A stretch of DNA of 30,476 nt from Anaerolineae bacterium. GTDB taxonomy: Bacteria > Chloroflexota > Anaerolineae > 4572-78 > J111. Under the pieces are notes generated by a model. The model made no database searches and was not told the DNA's origin. It saw only the letters and a program-made list of their open reading frames with translations. Positions 1 to 7,317 of the stretch are shown one piece after another. Position 1 is the stretch's first letter. Each line of letters starts with the position of its first letter. The DNA lies in NCBI GenBank assembly GCA_020433835.1, contig JAGRBY010000017.1:1-30476 (forward strand), read 5' to 3'. The position numbers were made by a program, and so were the translations under genes.

Positions 1-1
1 T

Positions 2-469
2 CCCAGCCTGGACAGTGCCGCCTACGACCAGGGCCGATTTGCCGCCACCCATTTGGTTTTTGGCAAGTGTGATGGAGAGTTGGTCAAACATATCCCAACC
101 GGCATCTACACCATTCCCGAAATCAGTTCAGTCGGCCTGACCGAAAAGGAACTGACCGAGCAAAAAATACCGTATGAGGTCGGCCACTCGCAGTTTAAAA
201 ACCTGGCCCGCGCTCAAATTACCGGGCAAACGGTGGGCATGCTGAAACTACTGTTTCATCGTGATACGCTTGAAATTTTGGGAGTTCACTGCTTTGGGGC
301 ACAGGCCTCGGAGATTGTCCACATCGGTCAGGCGATTATGAGCCAAAAAGGCGAAGCCAATACCTTAATGTACTTTATCAACACCACCTTTAACTATCCA
401 ACTATGGCCGAGGCCTATCGGGTTTCGGCGCTCAATGGCCTCAATCGCGTGCAGCATTTTGGCGTTTGA
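2..469 (+). CDS. sthA: Soluble pyridine nucleotide transhydrogenase, C-terminal part (5' end outside window)
   Basis: The reading frame is open from base 2, so this is the last ~155 residues of a gene that starts before the window. SthA is a cytoplasmic FAD enzyme that moves reducing equivalents between NADPH and NAD+. The visible part starts at the end of the FAD domain (SAAYDQGR), then covers the dimerisation domain of the pyridine nucleotide-disulfide oxidoreductase family: [44 protein letters not shown] and the C-terminal [20 protein letters not shown]. These follow E. coli SthA nearly residue by residue, which favours SthA over lipoamide dehydrogenase or mercuric reductase. In-frame TTG codons such as 53 are internal and not starts. 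The gene converges on the fructosamine-kinase-like gene, with a short inverted repeat (TTTGGC/GCCAAA, 475-492) between them that is too weak to call a terminator with confidence. Confidence 0.93.
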   Translation, partial: PSLDSAAYDQGRFAATHLVFGKCDGELVKHIPTGIYTIPEISSVGLTEKELTEQKIPYEVGHSQFKNLARAQITGQTVGMLKLLFHRDTLEILGVHCFGAQASEIVHIGQAIMSQKGEANTLMYFINTTFNYPTMAEAYRVSALNGLNRVQHFGV

Positions 470-502
470 CACGCTTTGGCAGCAGAGCCAAACAGAAAGT
501 GA

Positions 503-1375
503 CTAACAAAATCGCGCCAAAATCGAGTCGACGCTGCCGCCATATCCTTCCCCAAAGAGGTTAAGGTGGTTAAGTAGATGGTAAAGGTTGTACAGTTCTT
601 TGCGTTCTTTATAACCTGGCTCAAGCGGCCAGGTTTGGCTGTAGGCCGCATAAAAGGAGCCGGAAAAGCCGCCGAACAGTTCGGTAAAAGCAATTTCAGC
701 TTCACGATGGCCGTAGTAAACAGCCGGATCGATCAGAGCCGGCTCGCCCGATGCGGTTACGAGCCAGTTGCCACCCCACAAATCGCCATGCAGCAATGAA
801 GCTGGTGGCGTAGACGGCAGCCACTCCCCAAGTTGAGTCAGGAGACTTTCCAACATTCTGGCCCGACGTTTAGTTAGATAGCCATTTTTAGCAGCCAATT
901 CCATTTGAAAGCCCAGCCGCTGCTCGCCAAAAAAAGTAACCCAATTATCCCGTTGAAAGTTTGGCTGCGGATTTGCCCCAATAAAATTGTGATGATCGAG
1001 GCCATACTGTTCAGCCGTTGTCCGATGCATCATCGCCAGCCCACGCCCCAGCTGCTCAGCCAGCGCGTTGGTGGAGCGTCCTCGCCCTAACCACTCCATG
1101 ACGATGTAGCCGGGCAGCAAGCCGGATGCTTGACCATGATCAAACACCTGCGGCACACGGAGGGCATTGGCCGACCGCAACAGATTTAACCCACGGTATT
1201 CAACTTCAAACAATTCAGCCGGTTGTTCGGAGCGCCATTTAATCAATACTTCACGTCCATCAGCCAGAGTCGCCTTGGCTGCTTGGCTGATATCACCACC
1301 GCCGATAGATTGAATGGCATCAATTTTGCCTAACGACTCTTCCAGAGTCGCTTGAAGTACCGCCGGAAGAGCCAC
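503..1375 (-). CDS. Fructosamine/ketosamine-3-kinase family protein
   Basis: About 290 residues, the normal length for the fructosamine kinase family (aminoglycoside-phosphotransferase fold). These enzymes phosphorylate sugars attached to protein amino groups (Amadori products), which destabilises the adduct and frees the amine. Visible: an N-terminal GGGDIS nucleotide loop, IKW with the expected ATP-binding lysine, YIVMEWL hinge, catalytic loop LLHGDLWGGNW (HGD near residues 196-198), and LIDPAVYYGHREAE with the metal-binding Asp. The frame is open up to a GTG at 1396, but the GTG at 1375 is preferred: it sits just after the upstream stop codon and has AGGGG about 7 bases before it, and using it removes a 20-base overlap. 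It is the distal gene after the tyrosine-phosphatase-family gene, almost certainly co-transcribed. Bacterial members often prefer ribulosamine or erythrulosamine over fructosamine, so the exact substrate is unknown. Confidence 0.9.
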   Translation of the reverse strand: MALPAVLQATLEESLGKIDAIQSIGGGDISQAAKATLADGREVLIKWRSEQPAELFEVEYRGLNLLRSANALRVPQVFDHGQASGLLPGYIVMEWLGRGRSTNALAEQLGRGLAMMHRTTAEQYGLDHHNFIGANPQPNFQRDNWVTFFGEQRLGFQMELAAKNGYLTKRRARMLESLLTQLGEWLPSTPPASLLHGDLWGGNWLVTASGEPALIDPAVYYGHREAEIAFTELFGGFSGSFYAAYSQTWPLEPGYKERKELYNLYHLLNHLNLFGEGYGGSVDSILARFC

Positions 1376-1376
1376 G

Positions 1377-1847
1377 TTAGATCCCCTGCTCCTCACGAAT
1401 GTGCGCTAGTAACCCTCGGCAGCCGGCATCAACCAACTGGTATACCTCTTCGAAATTACCGCTGTAGTAGGGGTCCGGAACATCAAGACGGGTGACGCCA
1501 TCGGCATAGCTAAGCAGCAACGAGATTCGATCATCAACTGACAAACCTCGGCTGGCGTACTGCAAATCAGATACATTGCTCTGATCCATAGCAATAATGT
1601 AATCAGTTGTTTCCAGATCGCGGCGATTGATCTGGCGAGAAATACTGCTGCATTTTATACCGTGATCGGATAGCACACGTCGCGTGCCACGGTGAGCCAG
1701 ATCGCCAATATGATAGCTGGATGTGCCTACAGAATCAATGATAAAATGGTTTACCAGTCCCTCTTGTTCAACCAGATGCTTGAAAACCGCTTCGGCCATA
1801 GGTGAACGACAAATATTTCCAAGGCAAACAAACAATACGTTGATCAT
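1377..1847 (-). CDS. Low-molecular-weight protein tyrosine phosphatase family enzyme
   Basis: A 156-residue cytoplasmic phosphatase of the arsenate-reductase/LMW-PTP fold. The P-loop lies right at the N-terminus: VCLGNICRSPMAEA, with nucleophile Cys8 and Arg14 (CX5RS). The general acid is Asp125 in DPYYSG, and the family motif DYIIAMDQSN is also present. Length is typical. Its stop abuts the start of the fructosamine-kinase-family gene, so the two are probably translated from one message. Established work links this pair: some bacterial LMW-PTP homologues encoded next to fructosamine-kinase homologues dephosphorylate ribulosamine or erythrulosamine phosphates. A deglycation role is therefore as likely here as a protein-tyrosine phosphatase role. 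No strong Shine-Dalgarno is seen before the ATG (GGAAC, about 8 bases upstream, is the best). Confidence 0.93.
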   Translation of the reverse strand: MINVLFVCLGNICRSPMAEAVFKHLVEQEGLVNHFIIDSVGTSSYHIGDLAHRGTRRVLSDHGIKCSSISRQINRRDLETTDYIIAMDQSNVSDLQYASRGLSVDDRISLLLSYADGVTRLDVPDPYYSGNFEEVYQLVDAGCRGLLAHIREEQGI

Positions 1848-1903
1848 AGTCTGGTTCCTTAATTCTCCTGTCGATTTTCAATAGGGCGATAGTTATCTAT
1901 AAA

Positions 1904-2974
1904 TTAAGCCTTAGATAGCTGATGACTAATCGCATCAACAATGGCTTGTGTTCCCTTTTCAGCAGAACCATCGGGTTTGAGGATAATCGTTTTGGCGATG
2001 AAGGCTTGCTCGATAGCGTGTTCGAGCCGAGCCGCAGCTTCCGGCTGGCCTAAATAATCGAGCATAAGCCGGCCGGCTAAAATTGCAGACAGCGGATTTG
2101 CTACACCTTTGCCCGTTAAATTGGGTGCAGAGCCGTGAATCGGCTCGAAATAGGCATAGTTTTGGCCGATATTCGCTCCGGCACAGACACCAACGCCGCC
2201 AATCGTCGCGCCGCCCAGATCGCTTAAGATATCGCCAAACATATTTTCAGTCACCATAACGTCAAAACGTTCCGGCTCCAACACAATTGCTTGAGCAGCA
2301 GCATCAACATAAATAAAATCGGTCTCGATATCCGGATAATCGGCAGCGATCTCCTTGAATATTTGTCGAAAGAAAGCAAATGAACGGAGAACGTTGCTTT
2401 TATCGACACAAGTTACACGCTTTTTACCATTTCTCCGCCGCGCTTCCTCAAAAGCATAGCGAATAATACGCTCGGAGCCAGCCCGAGTAATCATCAAAGT
2501 GTCGGTGGCGGCTTGGCCGGTTGTTGCCACAATTCCATTTCCCCGGCTGGCGTAGAGACCCTCCGTATTTTCGCGAACCATCACCCAATCAATATCGCCC
2601 GGCTGACGATTGGCCAGTGCCGTAGGCACATTGGGATAAAGCTTTATGGGACGTAAATTGACATAAAGATCTAAACCGTTACGAAATCGTCCGCCCAAAA
2701 CACCTGCCTCCGTCCCATCAGGTAGCCGAACGTGGGGCAACCCAGTTGGCCCTTTGAAAATAGCATCAGCCTGCTTGCAGGTGGCAAGTGAGTCGGCTGG
2801 AAGGTTATTACCATATTTTTGGTAAGCAGCCGCACCGGCTTCTACCTCAACTAGCTCAAACGTTAGAGTGCTTAAGGCCGCGACCTGCAGCAAGATTGAG
2901 AGGGCTGCTTGTACAATTTCGGGACCAATCCCATCACCGGGAATAACAGCAATTTTATATTTTTTCAAGGTCAT
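1904..2974 (-). CDS. Isocitrate/isopropylmalate dehydrogenase family (beta-decarboxylating dehydrogenase)
   Basis: About 356 residues, the usual size for this family, which oxidises and decarboxylates 2R,3-hydroxyacids using NAD(P)+ and Mg2+. Visible: N-terminal VIPGDGIGPEIV; substrate-binding arginines in GGRFRNGLDLYVNLRP and VMVRENTEGLYASRGNG; the catalytic lysine in VDKSNVLR; metal-binding aspartates in ENMFGDILSDLGG; and the nucleotide-binding loop EPIHGSAPNLTGKGVANP. VRENTEGLY resembles isocitrate and homoisocitrate enzymes more than isopropylmalate dehydrogenase (VRELTGGIY), but the Asn in SAPN, usually Asp in NAD-dependent members, prevents assigning the substrate or cofactor. The ATG at 2974 is chosen; a GTG two codons upstream (2980) is an alternative, and neither has a clear ribosome-binding site. 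It is first in the minus-strand run, 56 bases before the phosphatase gene, and divergent from the response regulators. Confidence 0.9.
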   Translation of the reverse strand: MTLKKYKIAVIPGDGIGPEIVQAALSILLQVAALSTLTFELVEVEAGAAAYQKYGNNLPADSLATCKQADAIFKGPTGLPHVRLPDGTEAGVLGGRFRNGLDLYVNLRPIKLYPNVPTALANRQPGDIDWVMVRENTEGLYASRGNGIVATTGQAATDTLMITRAGSERIIRYAFEEARRRNGKKRVTCVDKSNVLRSFAFFRQIFKEIAADYPDIETDFIYVDAAAQAIVLEPERFDVMVTENMFGDILSDLGGATIGGVGVCAGANIGQNYAYFEPIHGSAPNLTGKGVANPLSAILAGRLMLDYLGQPEAAARLEHAIEQAFIAKTIILKPDGSAEKGTQAIVDAISHQLSKA

Positions 2975-2980
2975 TATCAC

Positions 2981-3194
2981 ATCATTTCATTCATTAAAAT
3001 TTGGGTGAAGAATAATCGGATCATATAAAAAAGACAAATAAGACTAAAAAACACATTTTCCATAAAGCAAACTATTTTTGTGACACAAGCCAACGAAACT
3101 TATATATTAGCTTTATGTAATCGTATTTCTGATTAAGCTAAACTATAACTAAATCATTGTAATCTTTCCAACCCTATTTATTAAGGACATTTAT
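2981..3194. promoter_or_regulatory. Divergent AT-rich intergenic region
   Basis: This 214-base gap separates divergently transcribed genes (dehydrogenase leftward, response regulator rightward), so it must hold promoters for both. It is strongly AT-rich. AAGGA (about 3183-3187), 7-8 bases before the ATG at 3195, is the ribosome-binding site of the response regulator. I see no single convincing -35/-10 pair and no obvious operator palindrome. Confidence 0.5.
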
Positions 3195-3947
3195 ATGCAA
3201 CCAAAGGCGTCAATACTTGTTGTTGATGATGAACCCGATTTGTTAGAAAATATAGTCTTAGCTCTAGACGCCGAGGGGTATCGTGTTTTATCCGCTACGG
3301 ACGGTGTCAAGGCTCTGGACACGCTTGAAAGTGAGTCGGTAGATTTAGTTTTAGCCGATATTGCGATGCCTAATATGAATGGTTATCAACTGTACCAACG
3401 CATCCGAGAAAATCCAAATTGGCTATTTCTACCTTTTATATTTCTAACAGCACGCGGGCTTAATACCGATATCGACTATGGCCGAGAATTAGGTGTTGAT
3501 GATTATATCATCAAACCGGTTCGTGTTATGGAACTATTTGCAGCTATACGAGGAAAACTACGGCGGGCCAGAGAGTTAGAGGAAACGCTGCGCAATCAAA
3601 TCGACCTGTATATAGACGACGATGACCAACCGGAGACAATAAGCCTTGGAAATCTAGAAATTGATATGAACCAACACAAGGTCTGGTTCCAAAGTGAAGA
3701 AATAAAGCTGTCAATTAAAGAATTTCTTTTATTAGAACGTTTGGTCAAAAATCCGGGAGCCGTTGTTTCTCCCAAAGAACTCGTACAAACAACCCATAAC
3801 TTTTCGGCCGACAGCACCGAAGCCAGCAGTCTTTTAGGACCTTTACTCCACTCACTTCGTCGTAAGCTAGGATTTGACTCTGCGAATGCTGGTTTTATTG
3901 AAAATGTGCGCGGGGTAGGTTACCGTATCCTGTTACCAAAGCTCTAA
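3195..3947 (+). CDS. OmpR/PhoB-type response regulator, first of three tandem paralogues
   Basis: 250 residues: receiver (about 5-122) and C-terminal winged-helix DNA-binding domain (about 148-248). The receiver is complete: acidic pair Asp11-Asp12, phospho-acceptor Asp55 (LADIAMPNMNG), Thr85 and Lys107 (DDYIIKP). The output domain shows IKEFLLLERLVKNPGAVVSPKEL, the recognition-helix region ending LHSLRRKLG, and the beta-hairpin wing ENVRGVGYRI. It should be a phosphorylation-controlled transcription factor. AAGGA precedes the start at good distance. A rho-independent terminator follows at 3981-4011, so it is transcribed separately from the next paralogue. No kinase is encoded beside it, so its partner is unknown. 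It shares LENI, ADIAMPNMNGYQLY and ELGVDDY with the next gene, showing recent duplication. Confidence 0.92.
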   Translation: MQPKASILVVDDEPDLLENIVLALDAEGYRVLSATDGVKALDTLESESVDLVLADIAMPNMNGYQLYQRIRENPNWLFLPFIFLTARGLNTDIDYGRELGVDDYIIKPVRVMELFAAIRGKLRRARELEETLRNQIDLYIDDDDQPETISLGNLEIDMNQHKVWFQSEEIKLSIKEFLLLERLVKNPGAVVSPKELVQTTHNFSADSTEASSLLGPLLHSLRRKLGFDSANAGFIENVRGVGYRILLPKL

Positions 3948-3980
3948 CTTTAGCTCTCATTGTTTTCAGACTTATATTTG

Positions 3981-4011
3981 AAACCTCCGGATTAAAACGG
4001 AGGTTTTTTTT
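3981..4011 (+). terminator. Rho-independent terminator after first response regulator
   Basis: Perfect 8-bp stem AACCTCCG (3982-3989) / CGGAGGTT (3998-4005) with an 8-base loop, running into a T tract. It lies 35-65 bases after the stop codon. Confidence 0.88.
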
Positions 4012-4077
4012 AGACCTATTATCTTCCCCGGATCCATCAGAAATTAAGATCAGTCTTATACTTTTTAACTTTTTAAG

Positions 4078-4107
4078 TTGTCGTTGCTATCATTTAAGCG
4101 ATATGAT
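4078..4107 (+). promoter_or_regulatory. Candidate promoter of second response regulator
   Basis: TTGTCG (4078-4083), an 18-base spacer and TATGAT (4102-4107) resemble a sigma-70-type promoter. Between it and the ATG at 4206 lies a tandem CCATGTCTA repeat (about 4161-4178), whose first copy also forms the small palindrome AGACA-CCA-TGTCT, a possible regulator site. This is pattern matching only. Confidence 0.4.
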
Positions 4108-4205
4108 ATACTTAAATAGACTGATACAAACCAGGGTACCTGATATTTCTACCCAAGACACCATGTCTACCATGTCTACTGTAACGACTAGAAAAGGAGC
4201 AACCT

Positions 4206-4946
4206 ATGCTATCATCAACCTCTATTCTCGTAGTTGACGATGAACCAGATTTGTTAGAGAATATTAGTCTCCCTCTCGAAATTGAAGGCTTTCAGGTTTA
4301 CACAGCCCCTGATGGATTACAGGCATTAACGATCTTAGAAGACCAAGCTGTCAGCCTTATTTTAGCTGATATTGCGATGCCTAATATGAATGGTTATCAA
4401 TTGTATGAAAAAGTGCGCGAAAATCCGCGATGGATAACCATTCCCTTTATTTTCCTCAGTGCCAGAACTATGGACACAGATATTCATTATGGTAAGGAAT
4501 TAGGCGTTGATGATTATCTTACCAAGCCCATCCGTGGCCCCGACTTGTTAGCGGCTGTTCGCGGTAAATTACGCCGAGCCGAACAAATTATTAATACTAT
4601 AGGCCAATATAATTTTTCAAGGAATAGGTCAGATAAAGAGTTGGTCGTTGGACCACTACGTATTGACAGTGAACAACATCGGGTATGGTTAGAAGATGAA
4701 GAGTTAAAACTATCGGCTCGAGAATTTATTCTGTTAGAGCAGCTGGCAACTGCGGGTGGAAAAGTTTTATCACCCCAAGAGTTAATTGAAGCAACGCACG
4801 ATTACAAAACTGACAATATTGAGGCAGGCAACCTACTTAGACCACTTGTTCTTTCTTTAAGACGAAAACTTGGTATTGAAAGTGAAGAAGTCGGGGCTGT
4901 AGAAAATGTACGTGGAGTGGGGTATCGACTTATCGTGCCTGAATAA
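4206..4946 (+). CDS. OmpR/PhoB-type response regulator, second of three tandem paralogues
   Basis: 246 residues with the same plan as the gene before it: receiver (about 5-122) with Asp11-Asp12, phospho-acceptor Asp55, Ser85 and Lys107 (DDYLTKP), a variable linker, and a winged-helix output domain (about 145-245) with LSAREFILLEQLATAGGKVLSPQEL, LSLRRKLG and ENVRGVGYRLIV. The start is fixed by AAGGAG about 8 bases before the ATG. A 33-base block of the receiver (4368-4400) is identical in DNA to 3357-3389 of the first paralogue, including third codon positions, which suggests recent duplication or gene conversion. No sensor kinase is adjacent. No clear terminator follows before the third regulator. 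Confidence 0.92.
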   Translation: MLSSTSILVVDDEPDLLENISLPLEIEGFQVYTAPDGLQALTILEDQAVSLILADIAMPNMNGYQLYEKVRENPRWITIPFIFLSARTMDTDIHYGKELGVDDYLTKPIRGPDLLAAVRGKLRRAEQIINTIGQYNFSRNRSDKELVVGPLRIDSEQHRVWLEDEELKLSAREFILLEQLATAGGKVLSPQELIEATHDYKTDNIEAGNLLRPLVLSLRRKLGIESEEVGAVENVRGVGYRLIVPE

Positions 4947-5080
4947 ATCTCCTTATTACTTTCTCCTATTTTTCCAAACGTTAACTCAATACTTCTAAAC
5001 ACTAGCCCTATAGATTTTAGATAAGTATTTTGTTACTATACGGAAAGCAGTTAATTTTCGAGAAAACTAGGAGCATTTTG

Positions 5081-5494
5081 ATGACAGTTCAGCCGTCTAT
5101 TTTATTGGTTGATGACAACCCTGATCTTTTATACAATCTTAGCTTACCTTTAGAGATTGCTGGATATCAAACTTTAACGGCTAAAAATGGGTTTGAGGCA
5201 CTTGAAATATTAAATGCTCAAGAAATAGACCTTATCCTGTCAGATATCGTTATGCCTGATATGGACGGTTATGAACTGTATCATAAAGTTCGCGAAAATT
5301 TAGCGTGGACCAATATCCCTTTTCTTTTCTTGACCGGCTGTTTACTCGACAGTGAAATACGTTATGGTAAAGAATTAGGGGTTGATGATTATTTGGTTAA
5401 ACCTATTAAATCCGGACACCTACTTGCGGTAGTACGTGGAAAGCTAAAACGGTGGCAACAACTCAACGGACATCAACTACTTCATCCTAAATGA
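5081..5494 (+). CDS. Single-domain (CheY-like) response regulator, third of three tandem paralogues
   Basis: 137 residues from the ATG at 5081, which has AGGAG (5069-5073) seven bases upstream; an earlier in-frame TTG at 5030 is ignored. Only a receiver is present: Asp11-Asp12, phospho-acceptor Asp55 (LSDIVMPDMDG), Thr85 and Lys107 (DDYLVKP). It aligns with the receivers of the two preceding genes (SLPLEI, ELGVDDY, LLAVVRGKLKR), but the reading frame stops just after the last receiver helix, so the DNA-binding domain has been lost or was never present. It could act as a phosphate sink or a protein-interaction regulator in the same pathway. Its 3' end overlaps the remnant of a DUF427 gene on the other strand. 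Confidence 0.9.
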   Translation: MTVQPSILLVDDNPDLLYNLSLPLEIAGYQTLTAKNGFEALEILNAQEIDLILSDIVMPDMDGYELYHKVRENLAWTNIPFLFLTGCLLDSEIRYGKELGVDDYLVKPIKSGHLLAVVRGKLKRWQQLNGHQLLHPK

Positions 5495-5950
5495 CTGTTA
5501 CCCCCCAAAGTACCTGGCTCGCCTTTGAATGGTCCACCAATATTATCTGTAATCCATCCCCCATAAAAATCGCCTGCTTGTGCCTTGATTTGCTCATCAG
5601 CCACATAGCAAGCATCTATGTGGCTGGGATAAAATGCTATATAATTCTTAAGATCTCTAAACTCAGGTGTTAGAGACGGATAAAACCAAGCCGCGTCTGC
5701 GGCTTTTTTATTGCTCGCTGAACGGAATAGTATCGCGCCTGCCCCTTTCATTCACATATCATGGCTCGACTGGTAAGAGACAGACACTCCATTGTGATAT
5801 CTTCTGGTGGAATGTAATAGACAGGCGGATGACTGGTTTCTACGACGCGCTTTGCTCTCCACAAATAAGCCGATGTTACACCGTTAAAAACAACACGACC
5901 CAGGCCAGGTTGAATGTATTTAGGTCTCACCAGAAAAGTTCCTTTCCCAT
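5482..5950 (-). pseudogene. Decayed DUF427 family (PF04248) gene
   Basis: Two minus-strand frames carry successive parts of one DUF427 protein. The upstream frame (from 5930) encodes RPKYIQPGLGRVVFNGV and VVETSHPPVYYIPPEDI, the family N-terminus. It meets an in-frame TGA (5748-5750) exactly where the family has Trp in CEWKGxARYYSV; past the stop the same frame reads KGQARYYSVQ, so this is a TGG-to-TGA nonsense change. The family sequence then moves to another frame across an A6 run (near 5704-5709): KKAADAAWFYPS, LKNYIAFYPSHIDACYV, FYGGWITDNI and GPFKGEPGT. The C-terminus (normally GTWGW) is also shifted and runs into the end of the receiver gene. At the N-terminus an ATG at 5950 reads MGKELFW in yet another frame. 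At least two independent lesions make sequencing error unlikely. DUF427 function is not established. Confidence 0.85.
5688..5709 (+). terminator. Terminator-like hairpin downstream of the receiver-only gene
   Basis: AAGCCGC (5688-5694), loop GTCT, GCGGCTT (5699-5705), then T6 on the plus strand. It is about 195 bases after the receiver-only gene and could end that transcript. It lies inside the DUF427 remnant, whose minus-strand A-tract is this same T run, so it may be partly coincidental with codons for conserved Lys/Ala residues. Confidence 0.5.
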
Positions 5951-6008
5951 TACTCCACTTTACTCAGACAAACTGACAAAAAGACAGTAAAAATTGAAGC
6001 CTAACTTT

Positions 6009-6524
6009 TCACATCTTTTTTTGAGTTTCAACAAATTCTTTAGCTTGCTCCGGCCACGTAGTTGGATTCGCAAAATCAGTCCAATCAACGGTATCGAGTA
6101 AAGCTTGTATCTCATCGGCCTTCATCTCGGCGATTTGCAAGAAGGTTGTAATTCCGTGGTCATTGAGCAGTTTCTCTATTTTTGGCCCAATACCTTTTAT
6201 CTTTTTTAGGTTATCCGGCTGAGTTGATATCGTAACCGATTCGGCCACAGGAGTAGACACCCTAGACGTTGCAACGGTCACCGAATCGATTGCTGGTTTA
6301 GGTGGCTCAAAGCGAACATCAAGTGGTTCCGTAACGACTTCTCTTTGTTTCCGTAAAGTAATAATTACTGCAATACTAACCACAAAAATAAGAGGGACAG
6401 CCCATATCCAAAAAGATATCTCTGAAGACCGCACTTTTTGGCGAGCATCAGAGATTCTATTAACCAAATTTGTTTTAGCGGAATTGAGTTGTGGTTGCAT
6501 AATTACAAACTTTCTATTAAGCAT
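6009..6524 (-). CDS. Membrane-anchored helix-hairpin-helix protein, uncharacterised
   Basis: 171 residues (163 if the second Met, at 6500, is used; neither start has a strong ribosome-binding site). Visible: a basic, polar N-terminal ~35 residues, one transmembrane helix (about 37-57, WIWAVPLIFVVSIAVIITL) followed by positive RKQR, a Pro/Ser/Thr/Val-rich spacer (about 65-103), and a C-terminal helix-hairpin-helix region (about 104-145) with NLKKIKGIGPKIEKLLNDHG followed by TTFLQIAEM. IxGIGPK hairpins usually bind DNA non-specifically or mediate protein contacts; similar modules occur at the ends of many bacterial membrane or ribosome-associated proteins of unknown role. Orientation is not certain, but basic residues directly after the helix suggest a cytoplasmic C-terminal domain. 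It stands alone between a pseudogene and a small ORF. I do not assign a function. Confidence 0.72.
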   Translation of the reverse strand: MLNRKFVIMQPQLNSAKTNLVNRISDARQKVRSSEISFWIWAVPLIFVVSIAVIITLRKQREVVTEPLDVRFEPPKPAIDSVTVATSRVSTPVAESVTISTQPDNLKKIKGIGPKIEKLLNDHGITTFLQIAEMKADEIQALLDTVDWTDFANPTTWPEQAKEFVETQKKM

Positions 6525-6712
6525 TCAGTCAAAAGGCCTTTAATAGGGTGTTCTCAGTCTACTATAATAAAACAATCTAAAAGTTTGGGCCTCAAGAAAA
6601 CAAGTTGAACCTTATCGAAAAATAGGAAAATAAGGCAGCAGCCATCTTTTAACGAAGGAGAAAAGCGTAACGTTATTCAAGTGACTGCTACCTAGGAGTG
6701 TAAATTACTACC

Positions 6713-6910
6713 TCAGTCAAACAAACCTTTGGCCATACCAGCAAGTCCCCCCGAAACTGCATCACCACTTCCAATAGCCGCATTGAGTTGAGCAGCCACA
6801 GGGGCCGGCAATTTATCTTTAAGATGGCTAATAACGGTCTCAACCGCTACTTTTGACATTTCTTCTGACAGACCGGTTTTTACAGAAACCAGTTTTACCA
6901 ATTCTTCCAT
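6713..6910 (-). CDS. Small uncharacterised protein (65 aa)
   Basis: Begins MEELVKLVSVKTGLSEEMSKVA and ends in a Gly-rich tail (AIGSGDAVSGGLAGMAKGLFD). A strong AGGAGCGG sits 6-8 bases before the ATG, which supports a real gene. The pattern of two or three helices (KLVSVKTGLS.., AVETVISHLKDKLP, VAAQLNAAIG) followed by glycines resembles small bacterial proteins of the DUF2267/DUF2780 type, but I cannot place it with certainty. It has no signal peptide and no membrane segment. It lies on the same strand as the helix-hairpin-helix membrane protein, 188 bases upstream of it, so co-transcription is possible but not shown. Confidence 0.7.
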   Translation of the reverse strand: MEELVKLVSVKTGLSEEMSKVAVETVISHLKDKLPAPVAAQLNAAIGSGDAVSGGLAGMAKGLFD

Positions 6911-7154
6911 TGTGTTCCGCTCCTTTTGTGAAACATAATTTTTACGAAATGCCTTTATGCATCTCGATCATACGGGGTATCCTAAAATATAGACAAAATA
7001 GACAAACAAATCCAAGATTAGGGTAGCTATAATTTAGGATCTATTCCTCTTCTTGCGAATTTTAACACAATCCACAGATTACACCAATCATTCCATTTGG
7101 TAACCATTATACGGCCCCATTTATCCATGTCACGTTTTTATAACCTCACTGGTC

Positions 7155-7310
7155 TTATATAACCCAAGTTGTCACCTTTAGGCCAAACAACCTAATTGAA
7201 CCGCAAAGACGCAAAGAACACGAAGATTTTTTATAAAAACTTGGCGAACTTGGCGTCTTCGCGGTGAAACTTTCTTCATCTGCTGATGGGTAGCAACTTG
7301 AGTTATATAA
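7155..7310. repeat. MITE-like palindromic element, copy 1
   Basis: A nested inverted-repeat element of about 156 bp. Outer 22-bp arms (7155-7176 and 7289-7310; 19/22 pairing) contain TATATAACCCAAGTTG and its complement. Inner 26-bp arms (7200-7225 and 7240-7265; 20/26) contain ACCGCAAAGACGCAAAG, with a 14-base loop. It contains no ORF of note. The outermost TTATATAA is its own complement, so it could be a target duplication or part of the repeat. The core ATAACCCAAGTTG recurs at 30463-30475, at the end of the window. Palindromes of the CCGCAAAGACGCAAAG type are widespread in Chloroflexota, cyanobacteria and others and are probably mobilised in trans. It abuts the truncated sigma-factor remnant. 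Confidence 0.78.
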
Positions 7311-7317
7311 CACAAAT

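Noticed and set aside
5030..5080. Upstream TTG start for the receiver-only regulator
   Set aside because: The ATG at 5081 has AGGAG at ideal distance and aligns with the starts of the two paralogues.
5598..5626. Perfect 11-bp hairpin CAGCCACATAG/CTATGTGGCTG
   Set aside because: Falls in codons for conserved DUF427 residues (ACYVADE) and has no T tract, so it is probably chance within former coding sequence.
5748..5750. TGA read as tryptophan (recoding) in the DUF427 gene
   Set aside because: The frame also needs a frameshift soon after, and TGA is used as a normal stop elsewhere in the window, so decay explains it better.
5667..5990. 107-residue plus-strand ORF
   Set aside because: Antisense to the DUF427 remnant, which shows clear family sequence on the minus strand; composition is not protein-like.
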